A stretch of DNA of 64,000 nt from Polyangium sp. 6x1 (GTDB lineage Bacteria; Myxococcota_A; Polyangia; Polyangiales; Polyangiaceae), in contig NZ_JARZHH010000012.1 in NCBI RefSeq assembly GCF_029946515.1, forward strand, positions 62,001 through 126,000. Direction: 5' to 3'. A program made the translations under genes and the position numbers. The notes under the pieces are model-generated. The model saw only the letters and a list, made by a program, of their open reading frames with translations, searched no databases and was not told the DNA's origin. Positions 42,967 through 50,401 of this stretch are shown piece after piece (position 1 is the stretch's first letter; each line of letters starts with the position of its first letter).

Positions 42967-42969
42967 TCA
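42533..42969. repeat. Composite palindrome-chain element D
   Basis: This element is the longest of the four. Core palindromes are at 42600-42630 (13-bp stem), 42717-42747 (13 bp) and 42855-42883 (12 bp). It has an internal duplication: a 45-bp unit at 42745-42789 recurs at 42795-42839, period 50 bp, with one base different. The right end GCCTCA contains the stop codon (TGA on minus) of the large kinase at 42967. The left end adjoins the upstream region of PP2C, so here it lies between co-directional genes. Confidence 0.9.
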
Positions 42970-45900
42970 ATCGTCGCGGATCGCGTCAGCGAGGTGCCGC
43001 GCCAACCGTTTGCCGATCACGTTTGGGATCTGCCGTGACAGGGCGAGTGCGCGTTCGAGGTGACGTGCTGCTTCGCGCCGCCTTCCTCGCCGGAGGGCTG
43101 ACAGGCCGCGCGTCTCGACGACTTCGATGCGTTCCTGGCCGATCGAGTATCGCTCCGAGCGGGCTTCCAGCGCTTCCCATGCCTCTTCGGTCGCGTCCTC
43201 GGCTGCGAGCTCGATCATCGAGCAAAGTACGTCGTCGGACGGAACTGTGAGCGGCGTGGATGTCCCGCCGCGGGCTCGCGCGGCGAGGGCGCGTGCGTTC
43301 TCGATGTCGCCTCGGTAGAGCAGCATTCGCGCTTGGAGGAGGATGCTTGCTGGGCGGGGCTCGCCGCCCGTGTGCCGCTCGTCGATGGCGCGCGCTTGGG
43401 CCACGTGGGGCTCGGCGGCTTCGAGCTCGGCCATCAGGTACAGGCACTCGCCCAGGTTGAAGTGGCCGGTCCACTCGATGTAGTCCTGCCCTAGCTCGCG
43501 GCCGAGCGAGATGACTCGCTCGAGGTCCGAGATCATTCGCTGCCGATCTCCCTGGAAGCCGCGCAGGACGCCGCGCGTGTTGATCGACGCCGCGAGGTGG
43601 AGCGCGTCGCCGTGGGCGTCGCACAATGTCACGGCTCGATCGAGCGCGCGCTCTGCCTCCGCGTGCCGGCCGATGCCCTGCTCCAGGTAGCCCAGCATGA
43701 GCAGGGCGATCACTTGCGTCTCGTAGCCTTCCTCGCCGAGGGATGCTGCCTCGGATGCCGCGCGCGTGAGGGCGCCGAGCGCCTCTTCCTTGAGCGAGAA
43801 GCGATAATGGGAGCGCCCGATTCCGAGCAGGATCCGCGCCGAGAGCAGCGGCGTTGCTCGGCCTGCGACGAGCGCCTGCGCCTCGTGCACCTTGTCGCGG
43901 GAGGCTGCGTTTTCGCCCATCCAGTCGAGCGCTGTTGCCTCGTCGAGCAGGATCTCGACGATCTCCATCTCGTCGCTCGCCGCGCTCGCTGCTGCGCGGG
44001 ACTCGGCGAAGTCTGCGAGTGCGTCGTGGTAGCGGCCCACGCGGTAGCGCATGAGCCCGCGGCCCCGGTACGCCCCGCCGCGCCGCGCCCCCGTGCTTGC
44101 CTGCTGCTCCAGCGCCAGCGTGTAGAAGCGTTCGGCGTCGACGTACGCGTGCCTCGCACGCGCCGCCTCGGCGAGGGCCATGTAGGCCGCCTCCGCCACG
44201 TCGAAGAGCCCTGCGCAGGCCGCGTGGTAGGCGAGCTGCGGCAGCCTTTGCTCCTCGGGCGGGCCCTCCGGCGGCCCCGGTGCGTCGCGGTAGTACTCGG
44301 CGCACGTCAGGTGGATCTTGCGGCGCAGCGCTTCGGGGACGCCTCGGGCGATCGTCTCGCGGACGAGCGCGTGCCGGAAGCCGACGCGGCCGTGGCGTTG
44401 CCTGCGAAGGACGCCTGTGTTGAGCAGCCGCTCGATGCCGATCCGCGCGTCGAGCGGGAACTCGCTCGACTCGCCGCTCTGATCGAGACGGCGCAGGATC
44501 CCGCGCAGGATGCCTGAAATCTCCTCCGGCGTGACTTCGGCTCCGACGGTCGCCACGAGCCTGGCGTGGGCCCGCTCCGCTGGCGAGAGCGCGTCGATCT
44601 CGCGGTGCGCGAGCCACTCGATGAGCGGCAGATCCGGCACTCGATCGAGCTCGTCCGTCGCCACGTAAAACCCGCGGCCGCCCTCGTGCCGGCGCACGAT
44701 CCCGGCGCCCTTGAGCCCGCGCACGAGCTCGACGAGCAAGAGCGGGATCCCCTGCGTCCGCTCCACGAGCCGGCGCACCGCGAGCTCCGGCACGTTCTCC
44801 GCCGGCGCGAGCAAGGCGCGCACCAGCGAGGCTGCGCTCTGCGGATCGAGCGGCCCGAGATCGAGGACGTCCCGGTGCGCGGCGCGCTCGGCCCAGGACG
44901 GGTGGTTTTCCTTGAACACGGGGCGGCCGAGGGCGCACACGAAGATCGGCGCCCGCGCCTCGGCGAGCGTCGCGTGCTCCAGGATGCCGAGCGTCGCCTC
45001 GTCGGCGAACTGCGCGTCGTCGAGCACCACGCAGAGCGGCGTCCGCTCCGCGCGCCTCCGCAGGGCCTCGCCGCCGGCCACGCGCAGGGTCGCGCCGAGC
45101 GCGAAGGGCGCGGCTTCGAGGGCGCGCAGGCCCGGGAAATCCGTGGTCTCGTCGCCGCGCGGCGGCCCCACCCAGCCGAGGGCGAGCGCGAGCGCCGCCT
45201 CCGCCTCGGGGCTCGACGCTGGGCCGAGCCGCTCCCGCAGCGCGGCCTTGCGCCCCTCCGCGGGCATCGACGCGGGCAGACCGAGCGTCGCGGAGAGCAG
45301 GTCGCGCACGCTGTCGCCGCCGCCGACGATCGGCTCGGGTGCGCGGAGGTCCACCACCGCCCCGAGCGGCACGAGCGTCCGCAGCCGGTCGACCAGGAGC
45401 CTGCGCAGGTGGCTCTTGCCGTGCCCCGGCTCCCCGACGATCACCGCGACCGACGGCACGCCCTCGCGGACCGAGCGCAGCGCCGAGAGCGCGAGCGTCT
45501 CCAGGAGATCGTCCCGACCGACGAGCGGCGGCCCCACGTGCCCGAGCCGCGTCGTCGGATCCTCCGCGCCCGAGAGCTCGCTCTCCTCGACGGCCTTCGT
45601 CCCGAACAGCGAGAGCAGCTCCGAGAGATCGGCCTCCGTCAGCACGCCGCGCGCCGCCGGCGAGAGCAGGATCGGCGCCGTCGACACGGGCAGCGGCGCT
45701 TGCCCAATCCGGGCGAGGTGCGGCGCGAGCAGGCGCTTCGAGCCGTCGGGCCGCGTCGTCACGAGCACGTTCGCGAGATCGATCCACACCCGCTCGCAGA
45801 TCCCGCGCGCGACGAGATCCTGCGCCGCGCGGATCGCCAGGCGCACCGGGTTTTCGTCCGCCTCGTGCCCGAACGCCACCACGTACCGGCCGCTCGCTGC

Positions 45901-47136
45901 GCGCATCACGTGCCCGCCGATCGGCTCGATGCGTCCCTGCAGCGCGATGGGATCGAGCTGCGACGTGAAGTGCAGCAACGCCACCGTGCGCCGCTCGGTC
46001 GCCGTCGTGTCGGTCGACCTCGATCGCGCGTCGGCCGACGCGCCCCGATCCGCGACCTGGGGTTTTCCCATCCCGTTCGTCGCGGGGTCCCCGGCGAGCC
46101 CGGGGGAGCTCCGCACCTCGGGCTCCGTCCCGAAAGCGATCTTCGCGAGCGCCTCGTCGAGCTCCGTCGCGTTCGCGTATCGCGCGGCCGGATCCTTTTC
46201 CAGGCAACGGAGCACGATGTCCTCGAGCGCCCCCGGGATCGGCGCCCCGGCTGCGCGTTCGAGCCGCGCGGGCCTGCGGGAGAGGTGCCCCTCGCGCACC
46301 GCCGCGGGCGGCCCCCAGAATGGCGGGGGGCCGGCGAGCATCTCGTACAGGATCACGCCCACTGCATACACGTCGGCGCGCGCGTCGAGCTCGGCGCGCC
46401 CCTCGCACTGCTCGGGGGCCATGTATTCGATCGTGCCGACCATCGCGCCCTCCTCGGGTGGGGTCGTGCCCGCCGGCATCACCCCTTGGCGCCGGGCGAG
46501 GCCCAGGTCGAGCACGGTCGCGCGGCCGGGCGGCTCCGTGACGAGGACGTTTTCGGGCTTGATGTCGCGGTGGACCAGGCCCTCGTCGTGCACGGCGCGC
46601 AGCGACGCGAGCAGGGCGCGGGTGATCGCGCAGGCCTCCGCCGGGGGCAGGGCCCCGCCGCGCTCGACGAGGATCTCCGCGAGCGTCCTCGCCTCGATGA
46701 GCTCCATCACGATGTAGCGGGAGCCCGAGACGAGCATGCCTGCGTCGAGCACCGCGGGCACGTGGGGCGGGCCCACGAGGCGCAGCGCCACGAGCTCGTG
46801 GGCGAGCCGTTTCGCGGCGCCGGCCCGATCGTCTCGGGCCAGCTTGATCGCCACGCGTCGCCCGGCGTTTGGCGGCGCCGTGGCCACGGCCGCATAGACC
46901 ATGCCAAACCCGCCGCGGCCGAGCATGCGTTCGGTGCGGTATCCGTGGAACGCCGGCAGCGGCGCCTCGGGCTCGGACGCGAGCTCGGGCGCCGTATCTT
47001 CTTCCGGTGAACGACCGTGCTCCGGGCACCCGGAGATCCCCACCCGCCTCCCGCACGAAGCGCAACGCGATCCCTTCCGTCCTTGGCGGATGGCTGCGTC
47101 GGGCTCCGGCGGTGGCGGCGGTGGTGTCGTCGTCAT
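42967..47136 (-). CDS. Ser/Thr protein kinase with cyclase-like, AAA-type ATPase and TPR regions
   Basis: This is a 1389-residue signalling protein. A short Zn-ribbon-like start (CASCGRRVGISGCPEHG) precedes the kinase domain (about residues 65-330): MLGRGGFGMVYAA, VAIKLARDD, HRDIKPENVLV, DLG in VLDLGLARR, and YMAPEQCEG. A degenerate class III cyclase-like segment follows (RRTVALLHFTSQLDPIALQG). An AAA/STAND-like ATPase has Walker A GEPGHGKSHLRRLL near residue 569 and CVVLDDAQFAD as Walker B-like. The C-terminal ~400 residues are TPR-like helices. This layout resembles the large myxobacterial kinases. Its start at ATG 47136 lies 2 bp after the stop of the lipoprotein gene. Confidence 0.9.
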   Translation of the reverse strand: MTTTPPPPPPEPDAAIRQGRKGSRCASCGRRVGISGCPEHGRSPEEDTAPELASEPEAPLPAFHGYRTERMLGRGGFGMVYAAVATAPPNAGRRVAIKLARDDRAGAAKRLAHELVALRLVGPPHVPAVLDAGMLVSGSRYIVMELIEARTLAEILVERGGALPPAEACAITRALLASLRAVHDEGLVHRDIKPENVLVTEPPGRATVLDLGLARRQGVMPAGTTPPEEGAMVGTIEYMAPEQCEGRAELDARADVYAVGVILYEMLAGPPPFWGPPAAVREGHLSRRPARLERAAGAPIPGALEDIVLRCLEKDPAARYANATELDEALAKIAFGTEPEVRSSPGLAGDPATNGMGKPQVADRGASADARSRSTDTTATERRTVALLHFTSQLDPIALQGRIEPIGGHVMRAASGRYVVAFGHEADENPVRLAIRAAQDLVARGICERVWIDLANVLVTTRPDGSKRLLAPHLARIGQAPLPVSTAPILLSPAARGVLTEADLSELLSLFGTKAVEESELSGAEDPTTRLGHVGPPLVGRDDLLETLALSALRSVREGVPSVAVIVGEPGHGKSHLRRLLVDRLRTLVPLGAVVDLRAPEPIVGGGDSVRDLLSATLGLPASMPAEGRKAALRERLGPASSPEAEAALALALGWVGPPRGDETTDFPGLRALEAAPFALGATLRVAGGEALRRRAERTPLCVVLDDAQFADEATLGILEHATLAEARAPIFVCALGRPVFKENHPSWAERAAHRDVLDLGPLDPQSAASLVRALLAPAENVPELAVRRLVERTQGIPLLLVELVRGLKGAGIVRRHEGGRGFYVATDELDRVPDLPLIEWLAHREIDALSPAERAHARLVATVGAEVTPEEISGILRGILRRLDQSGESSEFPLDARIGIERLLNTGVLRRQRHGRVGFRHALVRETIARGVPEALRRKIHLTCAEYYRDAPGPPEGPPEEQRLPQLAYHAACAGLFDVAEAAYMALAEAARARHAYVDAERFYTLALEQQASTGARRGGAYRGRGLMRYRVGRYHDALADFAESRAAASAASDEMEIVEILLDEATALDWMGENAASRDKVHEAQALVAGRATPLLSARILLGIGRSHYRFSLKEEALGALTRAASEAASLGEEGYETQVIALLMLGYLEQGIGRHAEAERALDRAVTLCDAHGDALHLAASINTRGVLRGFQGDRQRMISDLERVISLGRELGQDYIEWTGHFNLGECLYLMAELEAAEPHVAQARAIDERHTGGEPRPASILLQARMLLYRGDIENARALAARARGGTSTPLTVPSDDVLCSMIELAAEDATEEAWEALEARSERYSIGQERIEVVETRGLSALRRGRRREAARHLERALALSRQIPNVIGKRLARHLADAIRDD

Positions 47137-47138
47137 CT

Positions 47139-47969
47139 CTACGGGAGGAAAACCGTGATCACATACTCTGTTTTCCCCGCGGAAGGAACCCCAGATTCGG
47201 GTGCGGCGCAGCCTGGATGGAACAGGTCCGCGCCGAGCGGCTCGCATTGGTCCGCGCAGGGCCCCATGATCTCCATGATACCGCAGCCCTCGTCGCCCTG
47301 GCCGCGCAGGCCTGCCGCGCAATCACGCATCGCCGCCACGGCCCGCTCCACGTTCTTCGGCTCGTAACAGGTGCGCAGATAGGGCTGCGCGAGGAAGAGG
47401 TTGCCCCAGAACGCCCCCTCCTCGTACGTGAATCGATGGAGCTCGGCGTCATCCCGCACCGCAAGCGCCTCCTCCGATCCACGCATCGAGATCATCACTT
47501 GCTGCTTGTACCGATTCGTGCGCGCGCCGATGCACGCCGACACCCACTGCTGACCCACCTCGTCGAGCGGCGCCTCGCGCCACGACGGGGCGAGCCCCAC
47601 GTCGCCCGGAAACACTTCGTCGTGGACGGCGCCGTCGAGGCCCGTCCAGGAGAACGCGACCTCCTGCCCACGCCCGAGCGCGCACCCCACGGCATACTGG
47701 AGGAAGAGCCGCGCGAGCCTCCCCTGCTCCGAGGCCCCCTCGATAGCCGCGCGCGCCCCCGGCAGCATCGCGTCGACCGAGAGCGGCGCCTTGGCGAAGT
47801 CCCCACCCGCCGTCAGCGCCGCCGGATCGAGCGAGTTTAGAATGTTTATTGGTTGGGCCGCGTGGCCCACGTCCCCCTCTTCATCTCCCGGCGCCCCCAC
47901 GCAACCGATGAGCGGAACGATCGTCACGAGCACGAACGGAAAAAATGCGACCATTGATTTCCGAGACAT
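47139..47969 (-). CDS. Hypothetical lipoprotein
   Basis: The protein has 276 residues. The signal peptide AFFPFVLVTIVPLIGC ends in a lipobox Cys. The mature part is not recognised. It has several Cys (AVGCALGRG, VSACIGARTN, LRTCYEPKN, RDCAAGLRG, GCGIMEIMGPCADQCE) that may form disulfides outside the cytoplasm. Aromatic-rich FTYEEGAFWGNLFLAQPYL suggests a folded domain. It is followed by the large kinase after two bases, so both should be co-transcribed. A kinase-coupled lipoprotein could be a sensory or target protein, but this is only suggested by position. Confidence 0.75.
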   Translation of the reverse strand: MSRKSMVAFFPFVLVTIVPLIGCVGAPGDEEGDVGHAAQPINILNSLDPAALTAGGDFAKAPLSVDAMLPGARAAIEGASEQGRLARLFLQYAVGCALGRGQEVAFSWTGLDGAVHDEVFPGDVGLAPSWREAPLDEVGQQWVSACIGARTNRYKQQVMISMRGSEEALAVRDDAELHRFTYEEGAFWGNLFLAQPYLRTCYEPKNVERAVAAMRDCAAGLRGQGDEGCGIMEIMGPCADQCEPLGADLFHPGCAAPESGVPSAGKTEYVITVFLP

Positions 47970-48285
47970 GTACCCCCCCCGTCTCAGAGATTCCCCTCAC
48001 GATAGCGCGAAACACGGAGCCGGCACAGGACACGACGAACTTGGAGTACGGGCGTCCCGCGAACGGGAACCCCTCGACGAGGCCGTCGGGAATCGCCCTG
48101 ATGGCGGTCTAGGGTCCGCGGATCGGGGGCGGCCCCATCGGGCCCGTGCGTACCCTGATTCGATCACGCGTCGCGGCGATCATTCGGCCTTCCGGAGAGC
48201 ACGGATAGCGCGGAAATCGGTTGCCGAAACGGCGCATTTCGGGTCATACCCGTGGCGTGGGATCGCGATCCCACCGGGGGAGGGC
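47970..48285. other. Divergent intergenic region between lipoprotein and kinase genes
   Basis: This 316-bp stretch separates genes reading left (47969) and right (48286). It should hold both promoters. The only clear structure is the perfect palindrome listed separately at 48257-48274. Confidence 0.6.
48257..48274. promoter_or_regulatory. Perfect 18-bp palindrome next to kinase start
   Basis: GTGGGATCGCGATCCCAC is a perfect palindrome ending 11 bp before the ATG at 48286. It could be a dimeric repressor site. As an RNA hairpin it could instead influence the Shine-Dalgarno region directly after it. Confidence 0.5.
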
Positions 48286-49719
48286 ATGATGGGGCGAGCA
48301 GGGCTTCTTGGGGGAAGCGCGATGAACGGCGACGAGGATCACGGCGTCCCCCTTGCCGTCGGGACGTCCGTGGGGGGATACGTCATCGACCGGCTCGTCG
48401 CGCGTGGCGGGTGTGGCTCGGTGTACCGCGCGCATCCGGCGGGGCGCGCCGAGCCCGTGGCGATCAAGGTCCTGCATCCGACGCTCGCGCCGCTGCCGAA
48501 GATGATCGAGCGGTTTGTCCGGGAGGTGGAGCTCTTGCGGCGCATCCGCCACCCGAACATCGTCGAGATCAAGGAAGTCGGCGCGCTCTCCTGCGGAACG
48601 CCGTTCTTCGTGATGGAGTATCTGCCTGGCGTCACGCTCGACGTCTTGCTCTCGATGCGCGGCCGGCTCGGCCCCGAAGAGGCGCTCGAGATCCTCGAGC
48701 CCGTGTGCGCGGCGCTCGGAGCGGCGCACGCGGCGGGCATCGTTCATCGCGACGTCAAGGCGAGCAACGTGATGGCGACGGGCGGTCTCGGCGGCGTGAA
48801 GCTCCTCGATTTCGGCATCGCGAAGCTCGTGGATCCGGGCACGTCGAACGCGGGCCTGACGTCGGTGAACCGGCAGATCGGCACGCTCACGATCATGGCG
48901 CCCGAGCAGCTGCTCTGTGCGCCGGTCGACGCGCGCACGGACGTCTATGCGCTCGGCGCGCTCCTGTATCGCCTGCTCACGGGCCGTTTGCCGTTCGAGT
49001 CCTCGTTCCCCGGCGAGCTCGTGCGCAAGCACCTGGAAGAGCCCGCGCCGCGTCCGAGCGAGCGTGTCCCCGTCTCGCGCGAGATCGACGCGGTGGTGCT
49101 GAAGTGCCTCGAAAAGCGGCCCGAGCGCCGTTACGAATCGGTGCACGCGCTCGTGCGGGCGCTGCGCCACGCGACCTCGGCGGGCACGCTGCGCTCGTCG
49201 TCGCACCAGCTGCCGCGCTTCGCGGTGGGCATCTTCATCGAGATACGGCTTCGCGCGGACGCCGAGGACGCGCCGGATCTTTTCGCGGCCGAGATCGAAC
49301 GGATCCTGGCGAGCGCCGAGGATCGGATGCGCAGCGCGGGCTACACGCTCTGCACGAGCACGAGCGCGGAGGTGCTCGGCTTGCGGCTGCTCCAGCGGGA
49401 TCCTGCGCGGTGGCAAGACGAGCGGCAGGCGGCGCTCGATTTCGCGCTCGATTTGCATGCGGCGCTCGCGTCGCGTTCGGGCTCGGATCCGCGGGTGCAC
49501 GTGAATGTCTCGGCGCATGCGGGCGAGGTCGTGGTGCGGGAGCGAATCGACGCGGATCCGGAAATCGTCGGCGGCCCGCTCGCGCGCACGGGTGATTGGG
49601 CCTCGGCGGAGGAGACGCTGAATCTATGCGCGACGTGGGAGCTGCTCGACGGCCTCGGCGGCTTCGAAGCGGCGCCCGGCCCGGATCCGCTCGTCCTCGT
49701 CAGCCGCAGCGCGGCCTGA
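48286..49719 (+). CDS. Ser/Thr protein kinase with degenerate cyclase-like C-terminus
   Basis: This is a soluble kinase of 477 residues. The domain starts with the glycine loop VARGGCGSVYRAH, then VAIKVLHP, HRDVKASNVMA (about residue 155), DFGIAK and TIMAPEQLLC. A later Arg in CLEKRPERRY closes subdomain XI. The C-terminal ~180 residues (FAVGIFIEIRLRADAED, VHVNVSAHAGEVVV, VGGPLARTGDWASAEE) resemble a class III nucleotide cyclase fold without its catalytic Asp pairs, as in other myxobacterial kinases. ATG 48286 has a GGGGGAGGG site. ATG 48322 also has a ribosome site (GGGGAAG) and cannot be excluded. Confidence 0.9.
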   Translation: MMGRAGLLGGSAMNGDEDHGVPLAVGTSVGGYVIDRLVARGGCGSVYRAHPAGRAEPVAIKVLHPTLAPLPKMIERFVREVELLRRIRHPNIVEIKEVGALSCGTPFFVMEYLPGVTLDVLLSMRGRLGPEEALEILEPVCAALGAAHAAGIVHRDVKASNVMATGGLGGVKLLDFGIAKLVDPGTSNAGLTSVNRQIGTLTIMAPEQLLCAPVDARTDVYALGALLYRLLTGRLPFESSFPGELVRKHLEEPAPRPSERVPVSREIDAVVLKCLEKRPERRYESVHALVRALRHATSAGTLRSSSHQLPRFAVGIFIEIRLRADAEDAPDLFAAEIERILASAEDRMRSAGYTLCTSTSAEVLGLRLLQRDPARWQDERQAALDFALDLHAALASRSGSDPRVHVNVSAHAGEVVVRERIDADPEIVGGPLARTGDWASAEETLNLCATWELLDGLGGFEAAPGPDPLVLVSRSAA

Positions 49720-50197
49720 AACGCGATAGCGAGGGGCGCCTTGCTCCTCGTTGATTCGATTTTCCCCGCACAATTCAACTCCTCTCATCGCGACCATTGC
49801 AGCGTCACCCGGCGCGATGGCCGCGCATTCCGTTTTACACAACCACAAAGCTTAACCATGACAAACCAAACCGCCATGCGTTTATTGTTTTACAGGAAAC
49901 ACGTTTTACATGCCAACCATATTTTATGATTTACAAACACAATGCGCACCAACGCGGCGCGTCATTTTGGCGACGATTCATGACGCGCCCGTGAACAAAA
50001 ACCGGCCAAAAAGACCCGAAAGACCGGAAAACGCCCCGGATGACCTCCGAACCCCCGCGCAGGCCCCTCGCGGATAAGGAAAAAACGGCCCCAAAGTACT
50101 GGTAGCAAGGTGTTAGAGTGACAACAGTCAACAAATTCCGCTGTCAATACAATTGCACAGCACAAAAAGTGACCCGTACTTCAGTTTATCTGGACAA

Positions 50198-50218
50198 ACC
50201 AGTCATCGAAAGACTGGT
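50198..50218 (+). repeat. Hairpin overlapping first direct repeat
   Basis: ACCAGTC (50198-50204) and GACTGGT (50212-50218) form a 7-bp perfect stem with a 7-nt loop. A T-rich stretch (TTTTTCTTT at 50241-50249) lies 22 bp downstream, too far for a classical terminator. Confidence 0.5.
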
Positions 50219-50246
50219 AGCGCCGTGTGTTTAAATTAACTTTTTC

Positions 50247-50277
50247 TTTACATGGTACTATGACCAACAATTATTAT
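50247..50277 (+). promoter_or_regulatory. Putative promoter for the giant gene
   Basis: TTTACA (50247-50252) resembles a -35. TATTAT (50272-50277) or the overlapping ATTATT (50270-50275) resembles a -10, with spacers of 19 or 17 bp. It would give a leader of about 115-120 nt before ATG 50402. AT-rich sequence makes chance matches likely, so confidence is modest. Confidence 0.35.
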
Positions 50278-50401
50278 ATGATGCGTTTTACGTTTCAGTT
50301 CATCTAGACAAACCCACCCTAGCACCCCCCGCCGCCGTTGCCGGACGCGAGCGCCGGGGGATACGATGGGCGCCGGTCGACACCCCCCGGGAGCCCCCCA
50401 C

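Larger units (their letters stand above)
50180..50314 (+). repeat. Pair of 21-bp direct repeats flanking a putative promoter
   Basis: Copies at 50180-50200 and 50294-50314 share the core TTCAGTTYATCTRGACAAAC, differing at only two of 21 bases, with start points 114 bp apart. They bracket the putative promoter at 50247-50277. They look like operator sites or ends of a short element. Confidence 0.7.
49720..50401. other. AT-rich intergenic region upstream of the giant phosphoesterase-GTPase gene
   Basis: From about 49800 to 50320 the DNA is clearly AT-rich, unlike the rest of the window. No convincing gene is present; all open frames are short and overlap each other. It contains repeated GTTTTACA-like words (around 49833, 49886, 49903 and 50286), a hairpin, a direct repeat and a putative promoter, listed separately. 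The region may be foreign in origin or a large regulatory leader. Confidence 0.7.
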
